Shown here: positions 10,123 through 19,196 of the stretch, one piece after another
Position numbering within the stretch: position 1 is the first letter of the stretch
Layout: the number at the start of each line of letters is the position of its first letter
Assembly: GCF_945859705.1 (NCBI RefSeq)
Contig: NC_079135.1
Span: 81,042,253-81,106,252, forward strand
Direction of reading: 5' to 3'
Length of the DNA stretch: 64,000 bases
Source: Episyrphus balteatus
Taxonomy: Eukaryota > Arthropoda > Insecta > Diptera > Syrphidae
Made by a program: the position numbers and the translations under genes
Notes under the pieces: generated by a model
The model's input: only the letters and a program-made list of their open reading frames with translations
Told to the model about the DNA's origin: nothing
Database searches by the model: none

Positions 10123-11684
10123 TCACCCCCCTTTAATTCAAGATTCTCCTGAATTTTGTTTGTTGCAGTTTGCAGTTTTGTTTCTATATTTTTTATAATA
10201 ATTTTGACATTTTTGTTCTTTTTTTTAATTATAACTATTAAAACTGCAATTATAACTATGGCTATGATAACAATAAAGATTGTGACTGAGCTTATTATAT
10301 AATTATTATTTTTGTGGTATTTTAGTTCATTTATATGATTTAGGTTTTCAATTTGATATATTTTTAGCATAGTTTCAAAACTTAATTTTTCTTTTATGAT
10401 TACATTTTGGTCTTCTTCATATGAAAATTTATGTACAAATTCAATATTAAAATTTGATATTGTAATATTTCTTATATTTATGGTACAGTTATTAATATTT
10501 ATTATATAATTTCCACTTAAAATTAAATTTCGGTCGTCACAACCATTATTTACAATTTCTTTTTTTAGGTTTTTACAAACAACAAGATTCTCTTCTATAT
10601 TTATTATTTCCGTTTTGTTGTTAATATTAAATTTACAAAAACCATCATTTAAACAATTATCCATTTTATTCAAGTTTTTAATGTATATATTGTTGGGATC
10701 ATAGTTAAATTTAATTCTGTTTAGTTCAATGAATTCTGTGGTTAACATATCAATTTCTTTAAAATCTTTGTTGGGCATTGGAATAATCATTTTTAATTGA
10801 GTTTGAATGTAACTTTTCGGAAGCTTAATAGCTAAAATTAGTTTTGTACCGTTAAGATTAAATGCTCCTATTTTTGAATGTTTAAGTTTAAAAAAATCTA
10901 AGTCAGAACTCACTATTTCTTCTCCTGTCAATATGCTAGGATGTAAAATACCCTGTTTAGCAGATGCTATGTTGTCAAGAATATTGTCAATTTTGTCTTC
11001 TAGTATTTTAATTTTCAAAAGTTGGTCTGTTTTTAAAAGTTTTAATGTTAAGTTCTTTTGATTGTCAATTACGTTATTGTAAGCTTCTAATATGTGTTTT
11101 CTGTCTTCTTTAATGACTTCATTGAAATTATTGATGTTATTCATAATGTTTCTGTTAATACTTATTTGCTTATTTAGATTTTCAATAGCATTTCTATTAT
11201 TAATATCGACAACTTTAAAATGTTCTAGAATGTCTTGTCTATCGTAATCATCCATGCTTCCAAATAACCATTTTTGACCTGTTCCAATAAAATTAGCTAA
11301 GCCTCTCTTTTGCCGAAAGGTGGAAACTAGAGCCCTAACTTTGGCTTTGATGTTGATAATCTCTGTTAATATGTGAATGTTGTTTTCTAATTTCAATTTT
11401 TGCAAATTTATTTCAAGCCCTTCGATTACGGTCATTATTTCTACTGAATCTATTATATGAATAATGGTTTGTGTTTGATTTATTAACTCCACTGTTCCTC
11501 GATTGATGATTGTATAACCATTATTAGTTTGGATTTGCGAGATGAGAAGTGCTTGGTCCGCTACCACTGCTGTCATTAGAGTTGTCCAAAGCATGATGCA
11601 AATTAGAACCTGCAAATTTATTAGGTCTTTTAACTGTTGTTGGATGGACATTTTGTAGTTTTTTCTTTCTAAAATAAGGTTCAT
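10059..11684 (-). CDS. env: Errantivirus env (F-type envelope glycoprotein)
   Basis: 541-residue open frame. A hydrophobic segment near residues 22-43 is a likely signal peptide. A furin-type site RQKR lies at residues 124-127, followed by the family-typical GLANFIGTGQKWLFGSMD segment, the putative fusion region. There are many NxT/S glycosylation sites. One membrane segment spans about 463-486, followed by a lysine-rich cytoplasmic tail of about 55 residues. This is the layout of insect errantivirus envelopes related to baculovirus F proteins. The frame overlaps the 3' end of pol by 161 bp and stops inside the 3' LTR. Env is normally made from a spliced RNA; the splice sites were not resolved. 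No disruption is visible, so the protein may be producible. Confidence 0.9.
   Translation of the reverse strand: MNLILERKNYKMSIQQQLKDLINLQVLICIMLWTTLMTAVVADQALLISQIQTNNGYTIINRGTVELINQTQTIIHIIDSVEIMTVIEGLEINLQKLKLENNIHILTEIINIKAKVRALVSTFRQKRGLANFIGTGQKWLFGSMDDYDRQDILEHFKVVDINNRNAIENLNKQISINRNIMNNINNFNEVIKEDRKHILEAYNNVIDNQKNLTLKLLKTDQLLKIKILEDKIDNILDNIASAKQGILHPSILTGEEIVSSDLDFFKLKHSKIGAFNLNGTKLILAIKLPKSYIQTQLKMIIPMPNKDFKEIDMLTTEFIELNRIKFNYDPNNIYIKNLNKMDNCLNDGFCKFNINNKTEIINIEENLVVCKNLKKEIVNNGCDDRNLILSGNYIININNCTINIRNITISNFNIEFVHKFSYEEDQNVIIKEKLSFETMLKIYQIENLNHINELKYHKNNNYIISSVTIFIVIIAIVIIAVLIVIIKKKNKNVKIIIKNIETKLQTATNKIQENLELKGGEVTQMQVSKLDDGTYVLLRNP
10123..10134 (-). other. Polypurine tract
   Basis: On the - strand AAAGGGGGGTGA directly abuts the 3' LTR. 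This is the expected plus-strand primer site for reverse transcription. Confidence 0.85.
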
Positions 11685-14600
11685 TTTTATGACGTAAATG
11701 TTTATAATTTCTTATAAATCCTTCACTTCTACATTCATTGTACTCTTCTCTATCTAAATTTCTTCTGTTTATAATATGTTCCTTACGTTTATTGGCTTTC
11801 TCAGTTAAAATATTTGCTTCTGTCTCTACTGCTTTATTTGGACTCATTTCGATAGTAGAGTGATACCTATTATTATATATTTTAACTGCTTTATGAATTT
11901 TTTGGTTAGTAGTTAAATCTGTATTTTTTATAGTTAATAAAATTTCAAGTAGCGTAGAATGAAAACGTTCAATGTCAGAGTTTCCTGTATGGGAATTCGG
12001 TTTGGTAAAGTGAACTTGAACATCCTCTTCTCGGAAAAATTCTTTTATATTTTCTGATTGGAATTCGTTATCGCAAACGATTTTCTTTGGATTTCCGAAC
12101 TTGGAAAATTGTTCTTCAATACATTCCAGTTTACTTACCCAATTCTTACTAGTTAAGCTATAGACATAAGCTTTTTTTGTAAGTTTATCCAAGAATGTTA
12201 GATAAAATAACTTATTAAAATGATAAATATCCATATGTAATATTTCATTCATTTCTGTTGGTGTTTCAGAAATTTTGAATTTTGGTTTAATAGGTTTTCT
12301 ATCATATTTGCCTTCTTGACATGTTTGACAATTTCCTATAACCTTCGATATTTGCTTGACTAAACCTGGATAATAAACTTTATTTTTCAAAGTTTTATAT
12401 GTTTCAATAATTCCTGAATGACTACTCTCTTTGATATGGTATAAAGAAATTTGTTTACAAACGTCTGCTTCATTTCTTACCTCGAGAGCTCTAAGTGTGC
12501 ACTTAACAAATGAAAGGTTTTTATTGTCCTTGAAAAGTTTTATTAAACACTGTTGAATTTTGTTATACTCATGATACGATAGTTCGGTATAAATTCCAAC
12601 TTTTCCTTTTGTAAGAGTTCGTTTGAAGAGATCTTCCCAATATAACTGATTTTTAGTCATATCTACATGGATGATTCTTCTACTATGAAACACTTCGACT
12701 TCAGTTGAAACATTATTAGATAAAATTATTTGAGTTCTATATTTATTAACTATTTCTTCTTTTATTGAGAAATGATCCAACTGTTGCTCTGGTGCTGAGT
12801 GGACAGTTGCCACATTTGAGTCCGATTCACCGTCTATTTGGTTCACATCCTTGATGCGGCTCAAAAAATCTGCCACTTTATTGTCTTTACCCCTTAAGTA
12901 TTCTATTGTGTAATAAAATTCAGACAATTTCAGTAACCATCTCTGATTTCTTGCGGAAAATTCTTTGCCTTTGTATTTTTTATTAAGATACTTAATAGGT
13001 TGATGGTCTGTGACTATTTTAAATTTATTTCCCCAGAGGTAGGGTCTAAAATATGTCACTGACCAGACAATAGCAAGAAATTCTTTATCAGTGGGTGAAT
13101 ACCTCTTCTCATGATCATTTAAGGATCTCGAAGCATAGCAAACAGGTTGCCCTTCTTGGGTCAGCACTGCACCAATAGCAAAGTTGGAAGCGTCAGTAAA
13201 CACAGTGAAAGGCTTTTGGAAATTAGGAAATCTTAATATAGGATAGTTCGTGATATTTCTCTTCAAAGTTTCAAATGCCTGTATATACTCTGGGTCCTTT
13301 GAATTAAGTTTTGCATTTTTCTTTAAGTACTTAATCATCGGATATGCAATTTTTGAGTAATTTTTTACAAATTTCCGATAAAATCCTGTTACACCCAGAA
13401 ATGATTTTAGTTCTTTCTCTGATGTTGGCAGTTTATAATCAGAAATGCATTTAACTTTATCAGGGTTAGGTTTCATACCTTCATCAGTTAATATATGCCC
13501 CAAAAACTCTGTATCTTTTTGAAGGAATGAGCATTTATCAAATTGGACCTTGAGATTATGTTTGGCAAGTGTCTTAAAGATTGTATTGATGGCAATGAGA
13601 TGTTCTTCTAAACTAGTGGAAAATATGAGAATATCGTCAAGATAGACAACACAGATCTTATTTATGTGTTCCCTTAGTATTTCATTCATAAGCCTCTGAA
13701 ACGTCGCTGGGGCGTTTTTAAGGCCAAAAGGCATCCGAGTAAACTCATATAAACCATTTGGAGTAACAAATGCAGTTTTATGAATGTCCTCGGGGCTCAT
13801 TTTTATTTGGTAGTAGCCTTTGGCTAAATCCAAAGTTGTAAAATACTGGGCTCGCCCTAACTTGTCTAATATACTATCTATATTAGGCAGAGGGTACTTG
13901 TCATCAAGAGTTATTTCATTTAATTTTCTATAGTCCACACAAAGCCTGAACTTCTGTTCACCTGATCTTCCAATCTTTTTCGGGACAACAACAATGGGAG
14001 AAGAGTATCTACTGTTAGATTTTCGAACAATACCCTGTTTTTCCATTTCTGAAATTTGCCTACGAACTTCCTCTTCGTGTTTTGGGGGTAATCTATAAAC
14101 TCTAGAATTTATTTGCTGATCCGTTGTTGTTCTTATCTCATGCATTATAGAATTTGTATTTGTAAGCGGACCACCCTCTTTAAAAATCAAACTTTGAAAC
14201 CGTTTTAAAATTTTAATAACTTTTTCTCTTTCCTGTGGATTCAAATGTGAAAGATCTACATCATTTGCAGTTTCACTTGAGAGTTCATAATTTTCAATTT
14301 CTAATGTTTCTCCAGAATATAATTTTATTTTCGCGGTATTGCATAATTCTATAACTTTTCCTTTCATATCAATTTTAGTGAAATTTCTACTTATAATATC
14401 CATCCCAACAAGAAGGTCATAATCTTTATTAATTAGACTCATCTTGTGCCATTTTAATTTACTATTCTTTCCCATTCTGAATTCTTTTGGTACGTCAGTA
14501 ACAACAATATCTATTAGTTCTTTTGTTTTGTTGTTAATCGTATTCAAAAAAATTGATTTGGTTTCTAATATAGGGAATTTACTACAATCAACCCTAGATG

Positions 14601-14724
14601 AGTTGATTAAACTTACTGTAGATCCAGTGTCAATCAACGTTCTATATTTTTTATCACTTATCGTAAAATTGCAAAAAATTTTATGTCCGAGGCTCAGTTC
14701 CGAAAATCCGATGCCGGATCGATA
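11524..14724 (-). CDS. pol: Errantivirus pol (protease, RT, RNase H, integrase)
   Basis: The frame opens at 14724 and overlaps the end of gag by 31 bp in the -1 frame, so expression by -1 ribosomal frameshift is expected. The first clear motif is protease DTG (just after 14637). Counting from that point: RT catalytic YLDD at about residues 332-335 with FRLCVDYRKLN and GLKNAPATFQRLM upstream; RNase H TDAS near 481; integrase zinc residues H734, H740, C770, C773; and catalytic D803, D856, E890. All key residues are present and no stop interrupts about 1,040 codons. The C-terminus is overlapped by env. Confidence 0.95.
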   Translation of the reverse strand, partial: YRSGIGFSELSLGHKIFCNFTISDKKYRTLIDTGSTVSLINSSRVDCSKFPILETKSIFLNTINNKTKELIDIVVTDVPKEFRMGKNSKLKWHKMSLINKDYDLLVGMDIISRNFTKIDMKGKVIELCNTAKIKLYSGETLEIENYELSSETANDVDLSHLNPQEREKVIKILKRFQSLIFKEGGPLTNTNSIMHEIRTTTDQQINSRVYRLPPKHEEEVRRQISEMEKQGIVRKSNSRYSSPIVVVPKKIGRSGEQKFRLCVDYRKLNEITLDDKYPLPNIDSILDKLGRAQYFTTLDLAKGYYQIKMSPEDIHKTAFVTPNGLYEFTRMPFGLKNAPATFQRLMNEILREHINKICVVYLDDILIFSTSLEEHLIAINTIFKTLAKHNLKVQFDKCSFLQKDTEFLGHILTDEGMKPNPDKVKCISDYKLPTSEKELKSFLGVTGFYRKFVKNYSKIAYPMIKYLKKNAKLNSKDPEYIQAFETLKRNITNYPILRFPNFQKPFTVFTDASNFAIGAVLTQEGQPVCYASRSLNDHEKRYSPTDKEFLAIVWSVTYFRPYLWGNKFKIVTDHQPIKYLNKKYKGKEFSARNQRWLLKLSEFYYTIEYLRGKDNKVADFLSRIKDVNQIDGESDSNVATVHSAPEQQLDHFSIKEEIVNKYRTQIILSNNVSTEVEVFHSRRIIHVDMTKNQLYWEDLFKRTLTKGKVGIYTELSYHEYNKIQQCLIKLFKDNKNLSFVKCTLRALEVRNEADVCKQISLYHIKESSHSGIIETYKTLKNKVYYPGLVKQISKVIGNCQTCQEGKYDRKPIKPKFKISETPTEMNEILHMDIYHFNKLFYLTFLDKLTKKAYVYSLTSKNWVSKLECIEEQFSKFGNPKKIVCDNEFQSENIKEFFREEDVQVHFTKPNSHTGNSDIERFHSTLLEILLTIKNTDLTTNQKIHKAVKIYNNRYHSTIEMSPNKAVETEANILTEKANKRKEHIINRRNLDREEYNECRSEGFIRNYKHLRHKNEPYFRKKKLQNVHPTTVKRPNKFAGSNLHHALDNSNDSSGSGPSTSHLANPN

Positions 14725-15821
14725 TTATTTATTTCTTCGGAACCCATTTCCCCCGAACAACTTGGTTCAATACTACTTGTTAAATAATCTACATCCATCG
14801 GTTGTGGGTTTTGATGACTATTTCTGACCTGACCTGAAGGATTGAATACTTGTGCACTATTTTGTCTTTCTTGTCCATATCTACAGTTGTTTTGTCTCGT
14901 CTGTCCAGATCTAGTATTAAAAGGATGCCTAGCTTGCCCTGAACTATTGTGTGTTCTGTTATGGGCCTGAGGTACATGACTATTGTTATTTTGCCAAACT
15001 CTGTTATTATCGGTGGGTGTTGAATTGGATCTATTTACGAAACTAGTTCTATAATTTTTTTTTAAATTCCACTCACTATCTGGAATATACGTTCTTAGTA
15101 TGTCGATAATTGCACTTAAATCAAACTTGTTTCTTATTTCCCTAGATAACTGACCTACGGTGAGTTCTTTTATTTTAGCTATTAATAATTGCTTGCACGA
15201 ATTAATTATTTCTACATGATTTAACTCATACAGTGCATAATCATGGCACTCTTTTAAAATTAATTCTATATTATTACATAAGTCTAAAATATTATTTACC
15301 TTCAAGTTGTTGATTTTATGCCAGACGTTGTTGATGTCGATCACCGGTCTGAAATGCTGAACAAGTTGCTTCCTAGTTTCTTTCCATGACTTTGGTCCAT
15401 TTATATAAAGAATGGTCTTCGCCTCCCCAACGATTTTAATATTGTATATAGCCTTATATACTTCTGCATCCTCAGTGTCTGGGTTATCTGCTAGATGGGT
15501 GTCAACACAGGTGATAAATTGCGTTAACTCATCCCTCGCTCCTCCAAAAGCTTTTATATGAGCTATGCTTTTATAAAGCGGTAACCCTGATGTAGCTGGT
15601 GGAGCCGAAGCTGCTGGCACTCTCTGCTCCCATAGTTGCTGCTGTTGTCTTTGAATCTCTTGCTGCTGCGAAGTGAGCTGCTGCTGTTGTTGTTGGACAG
15701 CAGTGAGTGTGTTTAAAGTGGTTACAATATTCTGTAGAATCGCTTCCATTTTATGGTTAATTCCACGATTTGCGTCAAATTCTTGAGATCTGCTTTCTCG
15801 ACCAATTTTGAAGAATAGCAC
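14694..15821 (-). CDS. gag: Errantivirus gag
   Basis: 375-residue frame with a glutamine-rich coiled segment near residues 40-75, then a gypsy-type capsid core (around LPLYKSIAHIKAFGGARDEL to about residue 245). The basic C-terminal tail is rich in R, N, Q and G (repeats of SGQxR). There is no CCHC zinc knuckle, as usual in errantiviruses, where the basic tail is presumed to bind RNA. It stops at 14694 within the pol overlap; a GATTTTC stretch just upstream is a candidate slip site. Confidence 0.88.
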   Translation of the reverse strand: MLFFKIGRESRSQEFDANRGINHKMEAILQNIVTTLNTLTAVQQQQQQLTSQQQEIQRQQQQLWEQRVPAASAPPATSGLPLYKSIAHIKAFGGARDELTQFITCVDTHLADNPDTEDAEVYKAIYNIKIVGEAKTILYINGPKSWKETRKQLVQHFRPVIDINNVWHKINNLKVNNILDLCNNIELILKECHDYALYELNHVEIINSCKQLLIAKIKELTVGQLSREIRNKFDLSAIIDILRTYIPDSEWNLKKNYRTSFVNRSNSTPTDNNRVWQNNNSHVPQAHNRTHNSSGQARHPFNTRSGQTRQNNCRYGQERQNSAQVFNPSGQVRNSHQNPQPMDVDYLTSSIEPSCSGEMGSEEINNIDPASDFRN

Positions 15822-15961
15822 TGATTAATGACTGTTCACAGAATTATCACAATTTACGATAGAATATAATTACGACTGATTTGTAGTCTAAATTATATAT
15901 ATGTATATCTTTATATCTTTTTTTTTCAAGGTTGATATTAAACACAAAGTCACTTCTTTAC

Positions 15962-16069
15962 CAGGGTGGTGGAGGGGTTGTGGATGGTAAACAACACAAA
16001 TTCACTTTTTTTTATCAGGGTGGTGGCGGGGTTGTGGATGGTAAACAACACAAAAGTTTTTTTTTTTTT
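15962..16069 (-). repeat. 54-bp direct repeat in the retrotransposon leader
   Basis: Two copies, beginning at 15962 and 16016, share CAGGGTGGTGG followed by GGGGTTGTGGATGGTAAACA. They lie between the primer binding site and gag, where related elements carry regulatory or insulator sequences. I see no Su(Hw)-type core here. Followed by a poly-T run at 16055-16078. Confidence 0.75.
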
Positions 16070-16126
16070 TTTTTTTTAATTATTTTTTCGACTGATTTTT
16101 AGTTAAACGAAAAAAAATTCTATTTT

Positions 16127-16139
16127 GCCGACTGCGCCA
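16127..16139 (-). other. Primer binding site, tRNA-Ser type
   Basis: On the - strand the 5' LTR ends ...AACT and continues GGCGCAGTCGGC, giving TGGCGCAGTCGG with the last LTR base. This is complementary to the 3' end expected of an insect tRNA-Ser, the primer used by 17.6/297/ZAM-type elements. Confidence 0.75.
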
Positions 16140-16240
16140 GTTATATATTAATTATAATATATTGTTACCAAAGAAAACAGTGTTTATTGTTCTTCGGGTC
16201 GATTGCGACTCCCGAATTAGTTTTATTGAAATTATCAATT

Positions 16241-17073
16241 AGGGTTGGGGTCAAAATTCTGCCGGGGTCAAAATTCTTTTGTCAAAATTCTGCTTTCAAA
16301 ATTCTGCTTTACAAAATTCTGCTTTCAAAATTCTGCTTTTCAAAATTCTGTTTTTCAAAATTCTGTTTTTCAAAATTCTGCTTTTCATAATTCTGCTTTT
16401 CAAAATTCTGCAAAAAATTAAAAAAGGGTTTGGAAAATGTTAAAAAGCGCGCGCTTTTTAACATTTTCCAAACCCTTTTTTAATTTTCTGCAGAATTCTG
16501 TAAAATCATCTTTTTGAAAAATTATCTGCTTATTTGATTACTTACCTACATAATTTGTCATTTTTTAAATGCGAATTAATTTTTGTTTTATAAATGAATA
16601 AATTTGAAAATATTAAGAAAAGGTTTTTAATATTAAACATTTCCGAAAATAACTAAAAATTTATTAATTTATCAAATAAAGATGAATATTCAAAAATTTG
16701 AATAAGAAAAGGAATAAACAACATCGGTTCCAATTAGTATACATATTTTATTGGAAAGAAAGTCAGTATATGCATTTCAAAAAATATTTGCGACACTTAA
16801 ATAAAAAAATTTAGAAAAGTACCAATGCTGAATTACATTAATGAGGTGTCTTTTTCTTTAGCCAGCGCATATGCTATAAAAAAAAAAACAGAATTAGCAG
16901 AATTTTATTGTTCAAACATAGTGCTGGCAGAATTTTGAAAAGCAGAATTTTAAAAAGCAGAATTTTGAAAAGCAGAATAGAAAAAAAGCAGAATTTTGAA
17001 AAACAGAATTTTCGCTGAAAAAGCAGAATTTTGAAAAGCAGAATTTTGAAGCCAGAATTTTGACCCGATCCCT
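16241..17073. mobile_element. hAT-like non-autonomous element inside the LTR
   Basis: Ends AGGGTTGGGGTCAAAATTCT and, inverted, AGGGATCGGGTCAAAATTCT. It is flanked by ATCAATT on both sides (8 bp if the shared T is counted), which fits hAT-type target duplication. Subterminal tandem arrays of a roughly 15-bp CAAAATTCTGCTTTT unit occur in opposite orientation at the two ends (16250-16410 and 16925-17065). There is no coding frame. It must be younger than the retrotransposon. Confidence 0.8.
16414..16487. repeat. Perfect 74-bp palindrome
   Basis: Arms of 37 bp meet at a GCGC|GCGC centre (16450/16451), with AGGGTTTGGAAAATG on the left and its complement on the right. It lies inside the hAT-like element and could extrude as a cruciform. 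Confidence 0.9.
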
Positions 17074-17298
17074 ATCAATTAATCACTTAAAGCTAAGGTC
17101 AATGCATCCACTTTCCGTTGGCCTTCGAATATTGCAATGTATCGATTGTCAGCGGAAAGTGGTGTTAAATTACATTATGGGTTGCGAAGCAACACATATG
17201 TTCCGTCATCAAGTTTGCTGACTTGCATCTGTGTAACTCGCGTTTATAGTTCAGTTTCCCAACTATAAAATTAACGTGGCGTTAACCCTTAACCTGAC

Positions 17299-18396
17299 TA
17301 CACGGAGAAAAAATAAGGTATGAACCACCTTATTTCTGGTATATTTAACTTTAATGTAAAGTTTAAATAGGGATGACTCCCCAATAAAATGGAATTTACC
17401 TTACTTTTCTAGTAAATTTATAGCTTATGATTAACTTTACAGTAAAGCCTTTTTTGTATGAATTTCTAATAGAAATTACTAGAAAGTTAGGTACATATTT
17501 AATCTTACTATAAGGCTGAAAATACTGATTTTTAAAGTAAATTGAACTTCTCTATGGAGGGTATATAATTTAGTTACAGATTGGATCAAATAGAGTCAAT
17601 TTCATTTTTATTGATGACATTTTTCTAAATAAAATTGTATGCATTTATCTTACAAAAATTAACATAAAAAAGTTGATTTTTGTAATTATTGAAAAGCATA
17701 ACTATAGGTAACACGTACTTAATCCTCAAAGCTATTTAGAAGTAAGTAACGTATGACCCTGTTATATTTTTCAATAATTACAAAAATCACCTTTTTTTAT
17801 TTTAATTAATTTTTGTAAGATAAATGCATACAATTTTATTTAGACAAATATCATCAACAAAAATTAAATTGACTTTATTTGATCCAATTGTTTGCGAATT
17901 CTTTATGAATTAATGTAATTATCCCGCACTCGTCACCTAAAAGCTTTGACAAAAAATAAAAATTAAACACAAATGGAGAACAAATGGCGCACTTTTCAAT
18001 GACAGCTTTAAGAGTTTTTTCTGTGTATCGAGGGCACTGATCTCTATTGGGGAAAATTCCTAGAATTCAGTATTATTATTACTTTAGTGTAAGGTAAAAC
18101 TTATTCAAAGAATAGCTAAATTTGTAAAATATGTTTTACTAGAATCTTAAAGTGAAAAGATTCATACACTTTTTTGGTTGAAGGTATATTTGACTCTACG
18201 TAAAGAAAATATTGCTACTCGTAAGGTATATACTACTTTATTTTGTTCACCATAATTTTCTTGTAAAAATTACTTTACTGATCCAAGAAATGTTCAATAC
18301 GTAAGGTAAATTTTACTCAAAATCTAGGGCTTTTTACTTTAATTACCTTACTAGTCATATGGAGTATAAAATACTAGATTCATTTTTCTCCGTGTA
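17299..18396. mobile_element. 1.1 kb foldback element with TACACGGAGAAAAA termini
   Basis: TACACGGAGAAAAA at 17299 is inverted as TTTTTCTCCGTGTA ending at 18396. An inner inverted repeat spans about 17570-17890 (GATTGGATCAAAT and ATTTGATCCAAT, with TTGTATGCATTTATCTTAC and its complement). Outer parts are rich in AAGGTAAA-like motifs. No open frame. Confidence 0.75.
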
Positions 18397-18397
18397 T

Positions 18398-18575
18398 TAA
18401 GGCTTGGCCACACCGGAGGGTACGCGGTAGCGGTACGGGTAGCGGCAACGATATTTGTATTAAAAAAAATCCACACCCGAACGTTGATGTGTCAGATTGG
18501 AATTTTTTCCATACAAATACCCGTACCGTTACCTGTACCTCTACCGCGTACCCTCTGGTGTGGCCAAGCCTTTAA
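18398..18575. mobile_element. 178-bp MITE with GGCTTGGCCACACC termini
   Basis: AAGGCTTGGCCACACCGGAG on the left, inverted on the right (CTGGTGTGGCCAAGCCTT). TTA/TAA bases flank both ends. The arms continue into GTACGCGGTAG/CTACCGCGTAC. It directly abuts the preceding foldback. Confidence 0.8.
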
Positions 18576-18735
18576 ATTGGTTATTGGTATGGAAAAATAT
18601 TTAAAGCTCAGTTAAATATTTAACTGAGCTTTAATTTTGATTATTGGTAAGGCCCATTGAATATAATTCAATATAAGTTGAGTTGAGGTCACTTGAACTT
18701 ATATTGGCTTACAAAAAAGTTCATTAAAGTTAATT

Positions 18736-18996
18736 AAAGCCTAGTATTCAGATCGAGCTAGATTTTGGCTCCCATACAAATTATCGAAAAATTTAGCCGA
18801 TCTAAAATTTATTTGAGAATCTTAGTCGGGTTTGAGGGCAGATTCAGCTTGAAAACCCTACATTCGTTTCAACTACATATTTTTTATATGTAGAGTACGC
18901 AGATCGAGCTAAATTTTAGCTCTCATACGAATTATCGATAACTTGTATGGGAATTTCATTTCGGATAAAATTTAGCTCGATCTGCGTACCAGGCTT
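18736..18996. mobile_element. MITE with AAGCCTAGTA termini
   Basis: AAAGCCTAGTATTCAGATCG at the left and CGATCTGCGTACCAGGCTT at the right, with inner TAGCTC...CATACAAATTATCGA arms and a second internal inverted copy starting near 18893. Same terminal motif as the elements at 1961 and 40026. Confidence 0.7.
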
Positions 18997-19196
18997 GAAA
19001 GTAAACAAACAAACTTTTTATTGTGAGGAAAAGGTTTTGTATCTTGGCAGCACTGTTTTTGAACGAATGTCAACAAAAAGAATGGAAATAAAAGCAAAAA
19101 TGTGTAAAATAGAGGTAAACAAGTAAACAAACCTTGAAAAACCCGCTTCCTTCAACCTCTAAAAAGATATTTGTAATTTGTAATAATTTAATTAAA
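18997..19196. other. Upstream region of the ASNSD1-type gene
   Basis: About 200 bp that should hold its promoter and 5' UTR. It contains CTTGGCAGCACTGT, a short word also seen near 39210. No firm promoter element was recognised. Confidence 0.3.

Larger units (their letters stand above)
16139..17238 (-). repeat. 5' LTR of the errantivirus, interrupted
   Basis: LTR halves at 16139-16240 (102 bp) and 17081-17238 (158 bp) together equal the 260 bp of the 3' LTR with no mismatch seen. The gap is filled by a transposon plus a duplicated ATCAATT. In transcription direction the insert follows the first 158 bp. Confidence 0.93.
9859..17242 (-). mobile_element. Full-length errantivirus-type LTR retrotransposon (gypsy/ZAM-like)
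   Basis: On the - strand the order is 5' LTR, primer binding site, leader, gag, pol, env, polypurine tract, 3' LTR. LTRs are 260 bp, begin AGTTA and end TAACT. The flanking CGCG at 9859-9862 and 17239-17242 is a 4-bp target duplication; alternating CG targets are known for ZAM. The two LTRs are identical over all 260 bp once an 833-bp insert in the 5' copy is removed, and the three coding frames are open, so insertion is recent. Errantiviruses are Metaviridae of insects that encode a baculovirus-F-type envelope. The insert in the 5' LTR may affect its transcription. Confidence 0.93.

Noticed and set aside
16055..16078. Poly-T run as an integrated poly(A) tail of a retroposon
   Set aside because: It lies in the leader of the LTR element between PBS and gag, with no retroposed sequence adjoining.
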